A stretch of 64,000 nucleotides of DNA, taken from Brevundimonas aurantiaca. GTDB taxonomy: Bacteria > Pseudomonadota > Alphaproteobacteria > Caulobacterales > Caulobacteraceae. Positions 46,836 to 57,904 of this stretch are shown piece after piece. The stretch's first letter is position 1, and each line of letters opens with the position of its first letter. The DNA is taken from positions 620,001-684,000 of the forward strand of contig NZ_JACHOQ010000001.1 in the NCBI RefSeq assembly GCF_014199955.1, written 5' to 3'. The notes under the pieces are model-generated. The model made no database searches and was not told where the DNA came from. It saw nothing but the letters and a program-made list of their open reading frames with translations. Position numbers and translations under genes: made by a program.

Positions 46836-49800
46836 TCAGCCGATCCGATCCTCCGCCGCCGGCTCCTCATGCCCATGCTGCCCGTGGGTCAGACGGCTCA
46901 ACCGGCTTTCCATGCGACGCTTCAGGCCGTCGATCAGGCTGAAGACCACCGGCACGAACAGCAGCGACAGGGCGGTGGAGGTGATCAGCCCCCCGATCAC
47001 GGCGATGGCCATCGGCGAGCGGAAGGCGGTGCCTTCCCCGAACGCGGCGGCGATCGGCAACATGCCCAGGCCCATGGCCATCGTCGTCATGATGATCGGC
47101 CGCGCCCGTTTGTGGGCGGCGTCCATCAGGGCGTCGTGGCGGTTCATCCCCTTCTCCATCGCCATGATGGCGTAATCGACCAGCAGGATGGAGTTCTTGG
47201 CCGCGATCCCGGTCAGCATGATGATGCCGATCAGGGCCGGCATCGACAGCGACTTGCCCGTCACCAGCAGCAGGAAGAAGGCGCCGCCGAACGACACCGG
47301 TAGCGCCGCCAGGATGGTGATCGGGTGGAAGAAGCTTTTGAACAGCAGGACCAGCACGACATACATCAGCAGGATGCCTGTGATGATGGCGAAGGCGAAG
47401 CCCGCGCCCAGCTCCTGGAAGCTTTCGGCGTCGCCCGACGGCTGTTGGCTGACACCCTGGGGCAGGCTCTTGATCGACGGCAGGGCGTTGACCGCCTCGG
47501 TCGCCTGGCTGAGCGTCAGGCCGCTCAGCTCGGCGGTGATGTTGGCGACGCGCAGTCGGTCCAGACGGTTGATCTGGTTCGGCCCGGCGCCGAAGGTGAT
47601 GTCGGCCACCGCCGACAGTGGGACGGTGGCGCCCGAGGCGGTCGGCACGCGCAGAGTCTCCAGCACCCCCAGGTCCGAGCGGGCGTCCTCCTTCAGCATG
47701 ACGCGGATCGGCACCTGACGGTCGCCCAGGTTGAACTTGGCCAGCAGCTGATCGGCGTCGCCCAGGGTGGCGACGCGCGCCACCTGGCTGATGTCCTGGG
47801 TGGACACCCCTTGCAGGGCGGCGACGTCCGCCCGCGGCGTGACCAGGATTTCAGGCCGCACCAGAGAGGCGGAGGAGACGACGTTCGACAGGCCGGAGAT
47901 GTTGCGCATCTCCCGCTCCACCTTGGCGGCCGCCGGCTCTAGGACGTCGGGATCGTCGCCGACCAAGGCGATGGTCAGCAGGCTGGAGCCCCCGCCCCCG
48001 CCCGAGGCGCCGAACTGGACGCGGGCGCCCGGCACCTGACGCAGGGTCGGACCCATGTCGCGCTCGAACGCCTGCTGGCTCAGCTTGCGGTCCCAGCGTC
48101 CGACCAGATTGACGGTCAGATTGGCGCTGCGCACCTCGCCCGACGATCCGCCGCCGCCCGGCCCGAAGCTGGTGGTGGCCGAGCCGATCGAGGAATAGAC
48201 CGACTCGACTTCCGGCCGCTTCATCAGTTCGCGATTGATCCGCTGCACGGCCGCGTCCGTCTCGGACAGGGTCGTGCCGGGCGGGAACTGAACCGTCACG
48301 GTGGAACGCGAAATATCCTCGACCGGAATGAACTCGCCCGGCAGGCGGCTGGCCATGAAGATGGACAGGAAGAAGAACAGCACGCCCATGCCCAGCACCC
48401 AGACGCGGTGATCGAACACCCGGTCCGCCACCTTGCGGCGGAACCAGCCGGCCTGCGGATGATGCTCGGCCCGACGTTTGCGCCAGTCGTCGCCGAGCGC
48501 CCAGTTCAGGGCCTTCAGATAGGGTCCCATCCAGAAGGGATCGCCGTGTTCCTTGCCTTGGTCGCGCTTCAGCAGATAGGCGCCCATCAGGGGCGTCAGG
48601 GTCCGCGCCACCAATAGGGAGAACAGCACGCTGACGCAGGTGGCGATGGCGAAGCTCTTGAAGAACTGGCCCACGATGCCCGGCATGAAGCCGGTCGGGG
48701 CGAAGACCGCCACCAGGGTCGCCGTGGTCGCCATGACCGCCAGGCCGATCTCGTCCGCCGCCTCGATCGCCGCTGGATAAGGCGGCTTGCCGTCGCGGAT
48801 GTGCCGGACGATGTTTTCGATCTCCACGATGGCGTCATCGACCAGGATGCCGATGGTCAGGGACAGGGCCAGCAGGGTCACCACGTTCAGCGACTGATTG
48901 GTCAGATCCATGACCCAGAAGGTCGGGATCAGCGACAGCGGCATGGCGACCGCCGCAATCAGGGTCGCCCGCCAGTCCCGCAGGAAGATGAAGACCACGG
49001 CGATGGCCAGAAGGGCGCCCAGCACCAGGGTCTCGACCGAGGCGTGGAAGTTGTTGACGACGTCTTCAGTGGTGTTGGCGACCTCTTCGAAGGTCACATC
49101 CGCGCGTTCGGCGTCCAGCTTGGCCAGTTCGGCCTTGACCCGGTCATAGACGTCCACCTCGGAGGAGCCGATGGCGCGCGAGACGCCGAAGCCGACCACC
49201 TCCTGGCCGTTGAACCGGGCGCGGCCGCGCGGTTCGGACCATTCGTCAGTGACTTCGCCCAGGTCGCCCAGGCGCACGCTGCGCTCGCCGATGGGGATCA
49301 GGGTCTCGCGCAGCTGTTCGACCGATTGGGCCGAGCCCACGGTGCGGATGGCCTGTTCCTCGCCCGCGATCTCGCCGCGGCCGCCGGGCAGGTTGATGTT
49401 GGAGGCGCGCAGCTGGTTCGACACCTGGGCCGCCGTGACGCCCGAGGCGGCGAGGCGCGCAGGGTCCAGCTTGATGCGGATCTCCCGGCTGACGCCGCCG
49501 TCGCGGCTGATCTGGCTGACGCCGCGCACCGACAGCAGGCGTTTGGCCACCGTATTGTCGACGAACCAGCTCAGCTCCTCGGGGCTCATGCCCGGCGCCC
49601 GCACGACGAAATTGGCGAAGGGGATGGCGGTGAACTCAATGCGCTGGACGATCGGCTCCTGAACGTCGGCAGGCAGGTTCTGGCGAATGCCGCTGACGGC
49701 GTTGCGCACGTCATTGGTGACCTTCTCCAGGTTCACCCCCAGCTGGAACTCGATCGAGGTGGTCGACACCCCCTCATTGACCACCGAGGTGATGTGTTTG

Positions 49801-50039
49801 ACCGAACCCAGGCCCGCCACGGCGTCCTCGACCAGGCGCGTGACCTGGGTCTCCATCTCCGTCGGCGCGGCGCCGGACTGGATCACGGTGACGGCCACGA
49901 CCGGCAGGTCGACGTCGGGGAAGTTGTTGGTGCGGAGCTTAAAATAGCTCATCGTCCCAGCGATCGTCAGGACGACGAACAAGAGGACGATCGGGATCGG
50001 ATTCCGAATCGACCAGGACGAGATGTTCTGAAAACCCAT
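46836..50039 (-). CDS. RND-family efflux transporter permease (HAE1/AcrB type)
   Basis: A 1067-aa inner-membrane proton-driven pump subunit with twelve predicted helices and two large periplasmic loops. N-terminal SIRNPIPIVLLFVVLTIAG and TNNFPDVDLPVVAVTV are typical of the hydrophobe/amphiphile class. The proton-relay Asp pair is in SLTIGILVDDAIVEIENI (TM4), and the twin repeat is seen again at LMYVVLVLLFKSFFHPITI and IMLTGIAAKNSILLVDYA. It exports lipophilic drugs, detergents or dyes. It follows the adaptor gene by 12 bp. No outer-membrane TolC-like gene or TetR repressor is adjacent. Confidence 0.96.
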   Translation of the reverse strand: MGFQNISSWSIRNPIPIVLLFVVLTIAGTMSYFKLRTNNFPDVDLPVVAVTVIQSGAAPTEMETQVTRLVEDAVAGLGSVKHITSVVNEGVSTTSIEFQLGVNLEKVTNDVRNAVSGIRQNLPADVQEPIVQRIEFTAIPFANFVVRAPGMSPEELSWFVDNTVAKRLLSVRGVSQISRDGGVSREIRIKLDPARLAASGVTAAQVSNQLRASNINLPGGRGEIAGEEQAIRTVGSAQSVEQLRETLIPIGERSVRLGDLGEVTDEWSEPRGRARFNGQEVVGFGVSRAIGSSEVDVYDRVKAELAKLDAERADVTFEEVANTTEDVVNNFHASVETLVLGALLAIAVVFIFLRDWRATLIAAVAMPLSLIPTFWVMDLTNQSLNVVTLLALSLTIGILVDDAIVEIENIVRHIRDGKPPYPAAIEAADEIGLAVMATTATLVAVFAPTGFMPGIVGQFFKSFAIATCVSVLFSLLVARTLTPLMGAYLLKRDQGKEHGDPFWMGPYLKALNWALGDDWRKRRAEHHPQAGWFRRKVADRVFDHRVWVLGMGVLFFFLSIFMASRLPGEFIPVEDISRSTVTVQFPPGTTLSETDAAVQRINRELMKRPEVESVYSSIGSATTSFGPGGGGSSGEVRSANLTVNLVGRWDRKLSQQAFERDMGPTLRQVPGARVQFGASGGGGGSSLLTIALVGDDPDVLEPAAAKVEREMRNISGLSNVVSSASLVRPEILVTPRADVAALQGVSTQDISQVARVATLGDADQLLAKFNLGDRQVPIRVMLKEDARSDLGVLETLRVPTASGATVPLSAVADITFGAGPNQINRLDRLRVANITAELSGLTLSQATEAVNALPSIKSLPQGVSQQPSGDAESFQELGAGFAFAIITGILLMYVVLVLLFKSFFHPITILAALPVSFGGAFFLLLVTGKSLSMPALIGIIMLTGIAAKNSILLVDYAIMAMEKGMNRHDALMDAAHKRARPIIMTTMAMGLGMLPIAAAFGEGTAFRSPMAIAVIGGLITSTALSLLFVPVVFSLIDGLKRRMESRLSRLTHGQHGHEEPAAEDRIG

Positions 50040-50051
50040 CGGTCCGGTTCC

Positions 50052-51188
50052 TTAGCGCGCGGCTTGGCCGGCAGGGGCCGGAGCAGCGGCGGCCGGAGCC
50101 GCAGTCGCGGGAGCCACCGTCACGTGGTCGCCCTCGCCCAGGAAGCCGGCGCCCTGAACCACCACGCGCTGGCCGGCCTGAAGGCCCTGAACGGCCACCT
50201 GATCGCCTGTGCGCGCGCCCGTGGTCACGGGAGCGAAGCGAACCGCCTCGCCCTGGCCGATCACATAGACGCCCGGCTTGCCTTCGCGATAGACGATCGC
50301 CGCCCCTGGCACGACCAGGGCCGGCTGGTCGCCGACGGCGATCTCGGCGCGGGCGAACATGCCGGGACGCAGCTGGGCCGCCGGGGCCAGAGAGATGCGG
50401 GCCAGACCCAGGCGGGTGGCCGGATCGACTTGCGGCGTGACGATCCGCACCGTGCCGGTCGTGGGCGCCGCCTCGCTGGAGGTCACGGTCGCCGACTGAC
50501 CGGCGCGAACCAGGGCCAGTTCGGTCTCGGGCACCTGGGCGTCCAGCTCCAGCCGACCGTCGCGCACCATGCGGAACAGCTCGGTCCCGGCCGCGATGAT
50601 CTGGCCCTTGGTCACGCTGCGGCTGGTGATCAGACCGGCGACGGGCGCGCGGATCGTGGATTGGCTGAGGCGGGTCTGGGTTTCCGACAGGGCGGCGCGG
50701 GCGGCCGCCAGATTGGCGTTGGAGCTGCGCTGATTGGCCAGGGCCGTGTCCAGGGACGCCTGGCTGAGGAAGCCCCGCTCCTTCAGCTGCTGGGCGCGCG
50801 TCAGGGCCGCATCGTCGCGGGCGACGTTGGCCTCGGCCTGCTGCACCTGGGCCTGCTGCTGACGCAGCTGGGCGCGCAGCAGGACGTCGTTCATCTGCAC
50901 CAGGGGCTGGCCCTGACGGACGTAGGAGCCTTCGTCCACATAGACGGCGACGGCCGTCAGGCCGCCGGTCTCGGCCGCCACCGGCACCTCCTCCCAGGCC
51001 GAAACCGAGCCCGAGGCGCTGACGGTGCGGCTGAGGTTGATCGAAGCCACCGTGGCGGCCGTGACGGTCTGGCGCGCGCCGGCGGTCGTGTCGGCCTTCT
51101 TCTCCTCGCCTCCCCCGCCGCAACTCGCCAAGAGGGCCGACAGGGCGACGGCGCAGAGGGCGGCAGCGGTTCGGGTCGTCATGGACAC
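50052..51188 (-). CDS. RND efflux periplasmic adaptor (membrane fusion protein)
   Basis: About 378 aa, linking the pump to the outer-membrane channel. The N terminus is a lipoprotein signal with lipobox LLASC. Then come VSASGSVSAWEEVPVAAETGG (barrel-sandwich), a helical hairpin (LRQQQAQVQQAEANVARDDA), the lipoyl-like STIRAPVAGLITSRSVTKGQ, and the beta-barrel LVVPGAAIVYREGKPGVYVIG. GTG 51188 has GAGGA at 8 nt; ATG 51182 is the alternative with a poorly placed site. The C terminus is Ala/Pro-rich. It is divergent from lepA. Confidence 0.93.
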   Translation of the reverse strand: MSMTTRTAAALCAVALSALLASCGGGGEEKKADTTAGARQTVTAATVASINLSRTVSASGSVSAWEEVPVAAETGGLTAVAVYVDEGSYVRQGQPLVQMNDVLLRAQLRQQQAQVQQAEANVARDDAALTRAQQLKERGFLSQASLDTALANQRSSNANLAAARAALSETQTRLSQSTIRAPVAGLITSRSVTKGQIIAAGTELFRMVRDGRLELDAQVPETELALVRAGQSATVTSSEAAPTTGTVRIVTPQVDPATRLGLARISLAPAAQLRPGMFARAEIAVGDQPALVVPGAAIVYREGKPGVYVIGQGEAVRFAPVTTGARTGDQVAVQGLQAGQRVVVQGAGFLGEGDHVTVAPATAAPAAAAPAPAGQAAR

Positions 51189-51382
51189 GGGGGAGTTCCT
51201 CGGTTTCAGGCGAAGCGGATCGCCGGCTCGCGCCGGTCGGGAAGGTGCTTGGCTAATACCTCGTCCGCGCCTCCGCCTCAAACCCGGACGAGCAACATTG
51301 CAGAGGTGTAATCTACGACGGGGCGTTCCCGCCGGACCTGGGCGGCTGGTCCAAAAGGAATACGCATGTTAGGGGCGCGCGG

Positions 51383-53191
<1,809 letters not shown>

Positions 53192-53198
53192 TCGCCCC

Positions 53199-54317
53199 TC
53201 AAAACCCCTGGCTCCTCGCCAACCGTTCGGTGTGGAACTGAGCGTCGCCCAGGAGTTCGTTGAGGACGCGGACGCGCTTCATATAGAGGCCGACGTCGAA
53301 GGCGTCGGTCATGCCGACGCCGCCGTGCATCTGGACCGCCTCTTGCACCGCCAGTTCGGCGGCGCGGCCGGCCTTGGCCTTGGCGACGGAGGCCGCAAGG
53401 TCGGCGTCGTCGCGGCCGGCGTCGATGGCCTGGAGCGCGGCCAGAGTGGCGGCGCGGGCCAGGGCCAGTTCGGTATAGAGATGGGCGGCCCGGTGTTGCA
53501 GGGCCTGGAACTCGCCGATCAGGCGGCCGAACTGTTTGCGGGTGCGCAGATACTCAAGCGTGATCTTGAACGCCTGGTCCCCGGCGCCGGTCAGGGTCGA
53601 GGCGGCGCAGGCGCGCCCCAGCGCCAGGGCAGGGTTCAGCAGGGCCTCCCCCCCGCCGACGGCGCCGATCACGGCGTCGGCGTCGACTTCGACGTCGGTC
53701 AGGGTGACGCGGGCGGCGTTGTGGGCGTCGACCATGACGGTGCGTTCGACCGCGACCCCGTCCGTCTTCGGATCGACCAGGAAGAGGGTGATCCCCTCCT
53801 CCGCCCGCGCCGCCACGATCAGGGCGTCGGCGATGTGACCGTCCAGAACCAGGGCCTTGGCGCCGTTCAGGCGAAAGCCGTTGCCGGACCGTTCGGCCCG
53901 CGCGGTGATGCGGCTGGGCGCGTGTTTGGCCCCCTCGTCGATCGCCAGGGACAGGACGGCCTCGCCTGCCGCGATCCGGGGCAGCCAGGCCTGCTGGACC
54001 TCTGAGCCGCCGTCGCTCAGCACCTTGGCCGACAGGATGGCCGAGCCCATGAAGGGGGACGGGGTCAGGGAGCGGCCCAGGCTTTCGGCGATCACCCCCG
54101 CCTCGACGGCGCCCAGGCCCAGGCCGCCGTGCGCCTCGGGGATCAGGACGCCGGCGAAGCCCATCTCGCCGAAGCCGCGCCACAGGTCGCGCGACAGGCC
54201 GTCGGGATCGCGATCGTCACGCAGTTTGCGCAGATGGTCCAGCGGGGCGTGTTCGGCCAAGAAGCCGTCGGCGGCGTCCTGGAGCATCGTCTGTTCTTCG
54301 GTCAGGATCAGGGGCAT
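53199..54317 (-). CDS. acyl-CoA dehydrogenase-like protein lacking catalytic glutamates (beta subunit type)
   Basis: A 372-aa acyl-CoA dehydrogenase fold. The usual FAD motif (T/SEPGAGSD) reads AIDEGAKHAPSRI here. The helix-G Glu position is LALGRACAAS, and the C-terminal YEGT site is VRVLNELLGDAQFH; so both possible catalytic bases are absent. A normal R-x-x-FG motif (TRKQFGRLIGEFQALQH) remains. Such degenerate proteins pair with an active partner in alpha2-beta2 dehydrogenases (FadE26-FadE27 type), and the gene immediately upstream encodes one. Substrates of known pairs are steroid or other bulky side-chain CoA esters. Confidence 0.88.
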   Translation of the reverse strand: MPLILTEEQTMLQDAADGFLAEHAPLDHLRKLRDDRDPDGLSRDLWRGFGEMGFAGVLIPEAHGGLGLGAVEAGVIAESLGRSLTPSPFMGSAILSAKVLSDGGSEVQQAWLPRIAAGEAVLSLAIDEGAKHAPSRITARAERSGNGFRLNGAKALVLDGHIADALIVAARAEEGITLFLVDPKTDGVAVERTVMVDAHNAARVTLTDVEVDADAVIGAVGGGEALLNPALALGRACAASTLTGAGDQAFKITLEYLRTRKQFGRLIGEFQALQHRAAHLYTELALARAATLAALQAIDAGRDDADLAASVAKAKAGRAAELAVQEAVQMHGGVGMTDAFDVGLYMKRVRVLNELLGDAQFHTERLARSQGF

Positions 54318-54346
54318 TGGGGTCCCAGGGCTGTGCGGCGGAAGAA

Positions 54347-54391
54347 CCCCTCCACCACTTCGTGGTCCCCCTCCCCACTGCGTGGGGAGGA
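54347..54391. repeat. REP-like double hairpin between dehydrogenase genes
   Basis: ACCAC-TTC-GTGGT (54354-54366) and CTCCCCAC-TGC-GTGGGGAG (54371-54389) lie side by side in the 85-bp gap between the two acyl-CoA dehydrogenase genes. The sequence type is a common dispersed repeat in this lineage. Confidence 0.6.
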
Positions 54392-54402
54392 GACGGCGGG
54401 GC

Positions 54403-55587
54403 TCAGGCGCCCGGCAGTTGCAGCAGGTGTTTGGCGATGATGTTCAGCTGAATCTCGCTGGTCCCGCCCTCGATGGAATTGGCCTTGGTGCGCAGCCAGT
54501 CGCGGGCGGCGGCGCCGCCGTGCGAGCGTTCGCCCTCCCATTCCAGGGCGTCGATCCCGCCGGCCGCCATCCGCAGTTCGTGGCGGCGCTTGTTCAGTTC
54601 CGAGCCGTAGTATTTCAGCATGGAGGCGATGGCCGGATGGGCCTGTTTGGCCTTCATCTGATCGCCGGCCCGCTCCATCGCCAGGCGGAAGGCGGCGGCG
54701 TCGATCTCCAGCTCGGCGATCCGGGCGCGCAGCATGGGGTCGTCCAGCCGGCCCTCGGCGTCGGCGCCGATCGTCTCCAGAGCAGTCTGGTGCAGGGGCC
54801 GGCCGGCGCCGACCTCGCCCATGGCGCCGATCATGGTCCGCTCATGGGCCAGCAGATATTTGGCCACGTCCCAGCCGCGGTTCAGCGTGCCGACCAGGTT
54901 TTCCTTCTCCACCCGCACATCGTCGAAGAAGGTTTCGCAGAAGGGGGACTTGCCGCTGATCAGGGTGATGGGCCGGGTGGTGACGCCCGGCGTCTTCATG
55001 TCGAACAGGACGAAGGAGATGCCCAGATGTTTGGGCGCCTCCGGATCGGTGCGGACCAGGCAGAAGATCCAGTCGGCCTTGTCGGCGTAGGAGGTCCAGA
55101 TCTTCTGGCCGTTGACGATCCAGTGGTCGCCGCGATCCTCCGCCTTGGTCTGGATCGAGGCCAGGTCGGAGCCGGCGCCGGGCTCGGAATAGCCTTGGCA
55201 CCAGCGGATTTCGCCGCGCACGATCTCGGGCAGGAACCGCTTCTTCTGTTCTTCGGTCCCGAAGGCCAGAAGCGCCGGGCCCAGCATCCAGACGCCGAAA
55301 CTGGCCAGGGCCGGCTGGGCCTTGATGCGCCGCAGCTCCGACGCCAACACCTTGGCCTCTTCGCGGCTTAAGCCCCCGCCGCCGTACTCTCGGGGCCATT
55401 CCGGCGCCGTCCAACCGCGCGCGCCCATCCGTTCCAGCCAGAGCCTGTGCCCCGGCGTGGCGAAGACGGCGTCGCGCCCGCCCCAGATCGTATCCGCCTC
55501 GGAGGCCATGGGACCGCGCACCTCGGGCGGGCAGTTCTCTTCCAGCCAGGCGCGCGTTTCGGTGCGGAAGGCGTCCAGATCGGTCAT
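54403..55587 (-). CDS. acyl-CoA dehydrogenase, active partner (alpha subunit type)
   Basis: A 394-aa dehydrogenase. It keeps QGYSEPGAGSDLASIQT (FAD/substrate) and has Glu249 in LLAHERTMIG, the base position used in FadE26-type enzymes, and also Glu373 in NSIEGGTSEIQLN. The N-terminal RTETRAWLEENCPPEVRGP is typical of this branch. The start at 55587 replaces an upstream extension of poor coding character. The gene is transcribed before the degenerate partner, with a repeat-bearing 85-bp gap, so the two are probably made together as a heteromer. Confidence 0.92.
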   Translation of the reverse strand: MTDLDAFRTETRAWLEENCPPEVRGPMASEADTIWGGRDAVFATPGHRLWLERMGARGWTAPEWPREYGGGGLSREEAKVLASELRRIKAQPALASFGVWMLGPALLAFGTEEQKKRFLPEIVRGEIRWCQGYSEPGAGSDLASIQTKAEDRGDHWIVNGQKIWTSYADKADWIFCLVRTDPEAPKHLGISFVLFDMKTPGVTTRPITLISGKSPFCETFFDDVRVEKENLVGTLNRGWDVAKYLLAHERTMIGAMGEVGAGRPLHQTALETIGADAEGRLDDPMLRARIAELEIDAAAFRLAMERAGDQMKAKQAHPAIASMLKYYGSELNKRRHELRMAAGGIDALEWEGERSHGGAAARDWLRTKANSIEGGTSEIQLNIIAKHLLQLPGA

Positions 55588-55717
55588 GTCGCGTGTTCCC
55601 CGCGTTTCCTCTTTGGAGGGGAGGTTAGCAGATGGGTTTCGATTGGCTACGGTCATTTGCGCCCAGGCAACAGCTTGGCGGCCCGCGCGTTGGTGGTCTG
55701 AAACAAGGGGGCCGACC

Positions 55718-56230
55718 ATGACCTATCTGACCCGCGCGGTGTTCGGCGGCGCCAGTCTGCTGCTGCTTTTGGCCGCCACCGCCCTGATCGGCTTCGGCGT
55801 CAAGGACGCCCTGGAGACCATTCACGCCCCCGGCCAGTCGGGGGCCGAGGCGGTGCTGGACGTGCTGGGCTATGTCATCGTCGCCATCGCCGTCTTCGAC
55901 GTGGCCAAATACATCTTCGAGGACGAGGTGCGGCGTGGCAATGAGCGGCGCAGCGCCGCCGAGGCCCGGCGCAGCCTGACGAAATTCCTGTCCACCATCG
56001 TCATCGCCCTGTTTCTGGAGGCCCTGGTGGTGGTGTTCAAGACGGCGCGCGAGGACGTCAGCCAGCTGATCTATCCGACCGCCCTTTTGATCGCGGCCGT
56101 CCTGGTGCTGGTGGGCCTGGGCGCCTTCCAGCGGTTCTCGGCCTCGGTCGAGGAAAAGGTCGGCGAGGACGACGAGGCGGAGGAGCGCAGGGACGCCGTC
56201 AAGCGAAAGACCGGCGCCGGAAAATCCTAG
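55718..56230 (+). CDS. hypothetical membrane protein (170 aa)
   Basis: The ATG at 55718 is preceded by AAGGGG. It has about four hydrophobic segments (LLLLLAATALIGFGVKDAL, VLDVLGYVIVAIAVFDV, LSTIVIALFLEALVVVF, ALLIAAVLVLVGLGAFQ) separated by a basic cytoplasmic loop (EDEVRRGNERRSAAEARRSL), and a Glu/Lys-rich tail. No family is named with confidence. It lies alone between two minus-strand genes, and its TAG stop shares CTAG with the convergent Lrp-like gene. Confidence 0.75.
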   Translation: MTYLTRAVFGGASLLLLLAATALIGFGVKDALETIHAPGQSGAEAVLDVLGYVIVAIAVFDVAKYIFEDEVRRGNERRSAAEARRSLTKFLSTIVIALFLEALVVVFKTAREDVSQLIYPTALLIAAVLVLVGLGAFQRFSASVEEKVGEDDEAEERRDAVKRKTGAGKS

Positions 56231-56484
56231 CCCCCCTTCGGCAGGAAGGGCGAGAAGGTGATGACGGTGAAGGTGTCGCGGACATGCGGTCGGGTCTGGA
56301 CCTGTTTGGTCACGAAGGTCCCGATGTCGGCGTCGCGCGGCAGGTTGAACTTGGCCAGCAGATCGTGCTGGCCCGAGGTCGAATAGACCTCCGACACGTT
56401 CTCCACATGGTCCACGATGTCGGCGGCCACCTCATTGGCGTAGCCCAGCTCGGTTTTGATGAAGACGAAGATGGCGGTCATCAT
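56227..56484 (-). CDS. stand-alone Lrp/AsnC-type ligand-binding (RAM) domain protein
   Basis: An 85-aa protein with the RAM effector domain only (TAIFVFIKTELGYANEVAADI, EVYSTSGQHDLLAKFNLP, HVRDTFTVITFSPFL) and no HTH. Such small proteins oligomerise and bind amino acids or modulate full-length Lrp regulators. ATG 56484 or 56481 is the start, with GGAG upstream. It overlaps the convergent membrane-protein gene by 4 bp (shared CTAG). Confidence 0.9.
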   Translation of the reverse strand: MMTAIFVFIKTELGYANEVAADIVDHVENVSEVYSTSGQHDLLAKFNLPRDADIGTFVTKQVQTRPHVRDTFTVITFSPFLPKGG

Positions 56485-56702
56485 GGCGGGGGCTCTCCTA
56501 TTGCTGGTCCGCCTCCTAAACGGTTTTGGACGCGGCGTCGAAGACGGCCGGTGAAACAATATGTTCCGCGACAGCGCCTCGAACCGGACCGCGCGGCTTT
56601 CGTTTTCTGCGGCGGCTGGGATAAGCAGGACGCGAAGGCCGGGCGACCGGTCGAGGAAACACAGGCGTTCCGGCGCGGGTCGGACAGGCGGAGATTTGAG
56701 AC

Positions 56703-57380
56703 ATGGCCCATGATCGCGTCAGCGTGCTGAAGGCGCTTCAGACCCAGGGCGTCTGCCCGGTCTTCTATCATCCCGATCCCGAGGTCAGCCTGAACGTCAT
56801 CCGCGCCTGTGCGCGCGGCGGGGCGCCGGTGGTGGAGTTCACCAATCGCGGCGACTTCGCCTGCGACCTGTTCGGCGAGATCAATCGCGAACTGATCAAG
56901 ACCGATCCTTGGGTGGTTCTGGGCATCGGCTCGGTCGTCGACAGCGGCACGGCGGCCCTCTATCTGAACCGGGGCGCGCGTTTCGTGGTCAGCCCCTGCC
57001 TGGTCCCCGACGTGGCCAAGGTCTGCAACCGGCGCATGGTCGCCTACTTCCCCGGCTGCGGCTCGGTGACCGACATCGGCGAGGCGCATGAACTGGGCTG
57101 CGACATCGTCAAACTGTTCCCTGGTTCGTCGGTCGGCGGGCCGGACTTCGTCAAGGCGGTCAAGGGTCCGATGCCCTGGGTCAAGATCATGCCGACCGGC
57201 GGGGTCGATCCCGACGAAGCCTCAATCGCCAAATGGTTCGGCGCCGGAATCGTGGCGGCGGGCATGGGATCCAAACTGGTGACGGACGCGGCGGTGAAGG
57301 CCGGCGACTGGGCCGCCATCGAGAGCTCGGTGCGCGAGGCGGTTCAGGCTGTCGCCGCCTTCCGCGCCTCCAAGGCCTGA
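56703..57380 (+). CDS. KDPG / 4-hydroxy-2-oxoglutarate aldolase family protein
   Basis: A 225-aa class I aldolase. Glu45 in PVVEFTNRG and the Schiff-base Lys137 in DIVKLFPGSSVGG are at the family positions, with IMPTGGVDPDEASIAKWFG binding the phosphate/carboxylate. It could serve the Entner-Doudoroff pathway (KDPG), but no edd, zwf or kinase gene is nearby. It stands alone after a 218-bp divergent region. A keto-deoxy sugar-acid aldolase of another specificity is possible. Confidence 0.9.
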   Translation: MAHDRVSVLKALQTQGVCPVFYHPDPEVSLNVIRACARGGAPVVEFTNRGDFACDLFGEINRELIKTDPWVVLGIGSVVDSGTAALYLNRGARFVVSPCLVPDVAKVCNRRMVAYFPGCGSVTDIGEAHELGCDIVKLFPGSSVGGPDFVKAVKGPMPWVKIMPTGGVDPDEASIAKWFGAGIVAAGMGSKLVTDAAVKAGDWAAIESSVREAVQAVAAFRASKA

Positions 57381-57382
57381 GG

Positions 57383-57904
57383 TCAGCGAGGGACGTCGCC
57401 GGCTTCGGGCGGCGGCGGCCCCTCGCCGGCCGGGCGATCGGCCCGGCCGGCGCCTGGTCCCTTGCGCGCCAATATGTCGGCCATGATGCGGCGGTCCTCG
57501 ACGTCCAGGGCGCCCAGAATGGCGATGGCGCCGCCTTCCAGACGGGCGCGGCCGCGCATTTCGGCGGCGCGGGAGTCATTCAGCAGGGCCTGGACCCGCT
57601 CGGGATTCATCTGCGGTTGGCGCGCGGCCTCGACCGCCTGACGGCGGGCCTCGCGCGCGGCGTCGAAATCGGGACGGGCCGACAGGGCGACGGCGCGCAT
57701 GCGGGCGCGCACCTCGCGTCGGGTTTCGGGGCTCAGCTCCGCCACCAGGGCGCGAAAGCCGCCGGCGCGACCGGGCTGGCGCTGTTCGGCGACGTGCTGG
57801 TCCACCTTGGCCCGGCTGACGGCGAAGGCGACCCCGCCGGCCAGGGCGAACAGGTTCAGGGCCACAGAGACCGCCAGGGCGATTTTCAGCCCGCGTCCGC
57901 TCAT
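57383..57904 (-). CDS. periplasmic heavy-metal-sensor-like protein (CnrX/Spy-type)
   Basis: 173 aa. An N-terminal membrane anchor (LKIALAVSVALNLFALAGGVAF) is followed by a helical periplasmic domain, arranged like the Metal_resist (PF13801) sensors CnrX and ZraP. The helices include LVAELSPETRREVRARMRAV and AARQPQMNPERVQALLNDSR. Only one histidine (His37) remains in the periplasmic part and no cysteine, so the CnrX metal site with its several His ligands is not conserved. The tail is Pro/Gly-rich. It is the last gene of the ECF cassette and overlaps the anti-sigma-like gene by 4 bp. Confidence 0.85.
   Translation of the reverse strand: MSGRGLKIALAVSVALNLFALAGGVAFAVSRAKVDQHVAEQRQPGRAGGFRALVAELSPETRREVRARMRAVALSARPDFDAAREARRQAVEAARQPQMNPERVQALLNDSRAAEMRGRARLEGGAIAILGALDVEDRRIMADILARKGPGAGRADRPAGEGPPPPEAGDVPR

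Noticed and set aside
48801..51311. 836-codon plus-strand open frame
   Set aside because: Antisense to the RND pump and adaptor genes, which are clearly real.
56703..57380. Entner-Doudoroff operon
   Set aside because: Only the aldolase is present; no edd, zwf, pgl or glk lies nearby.
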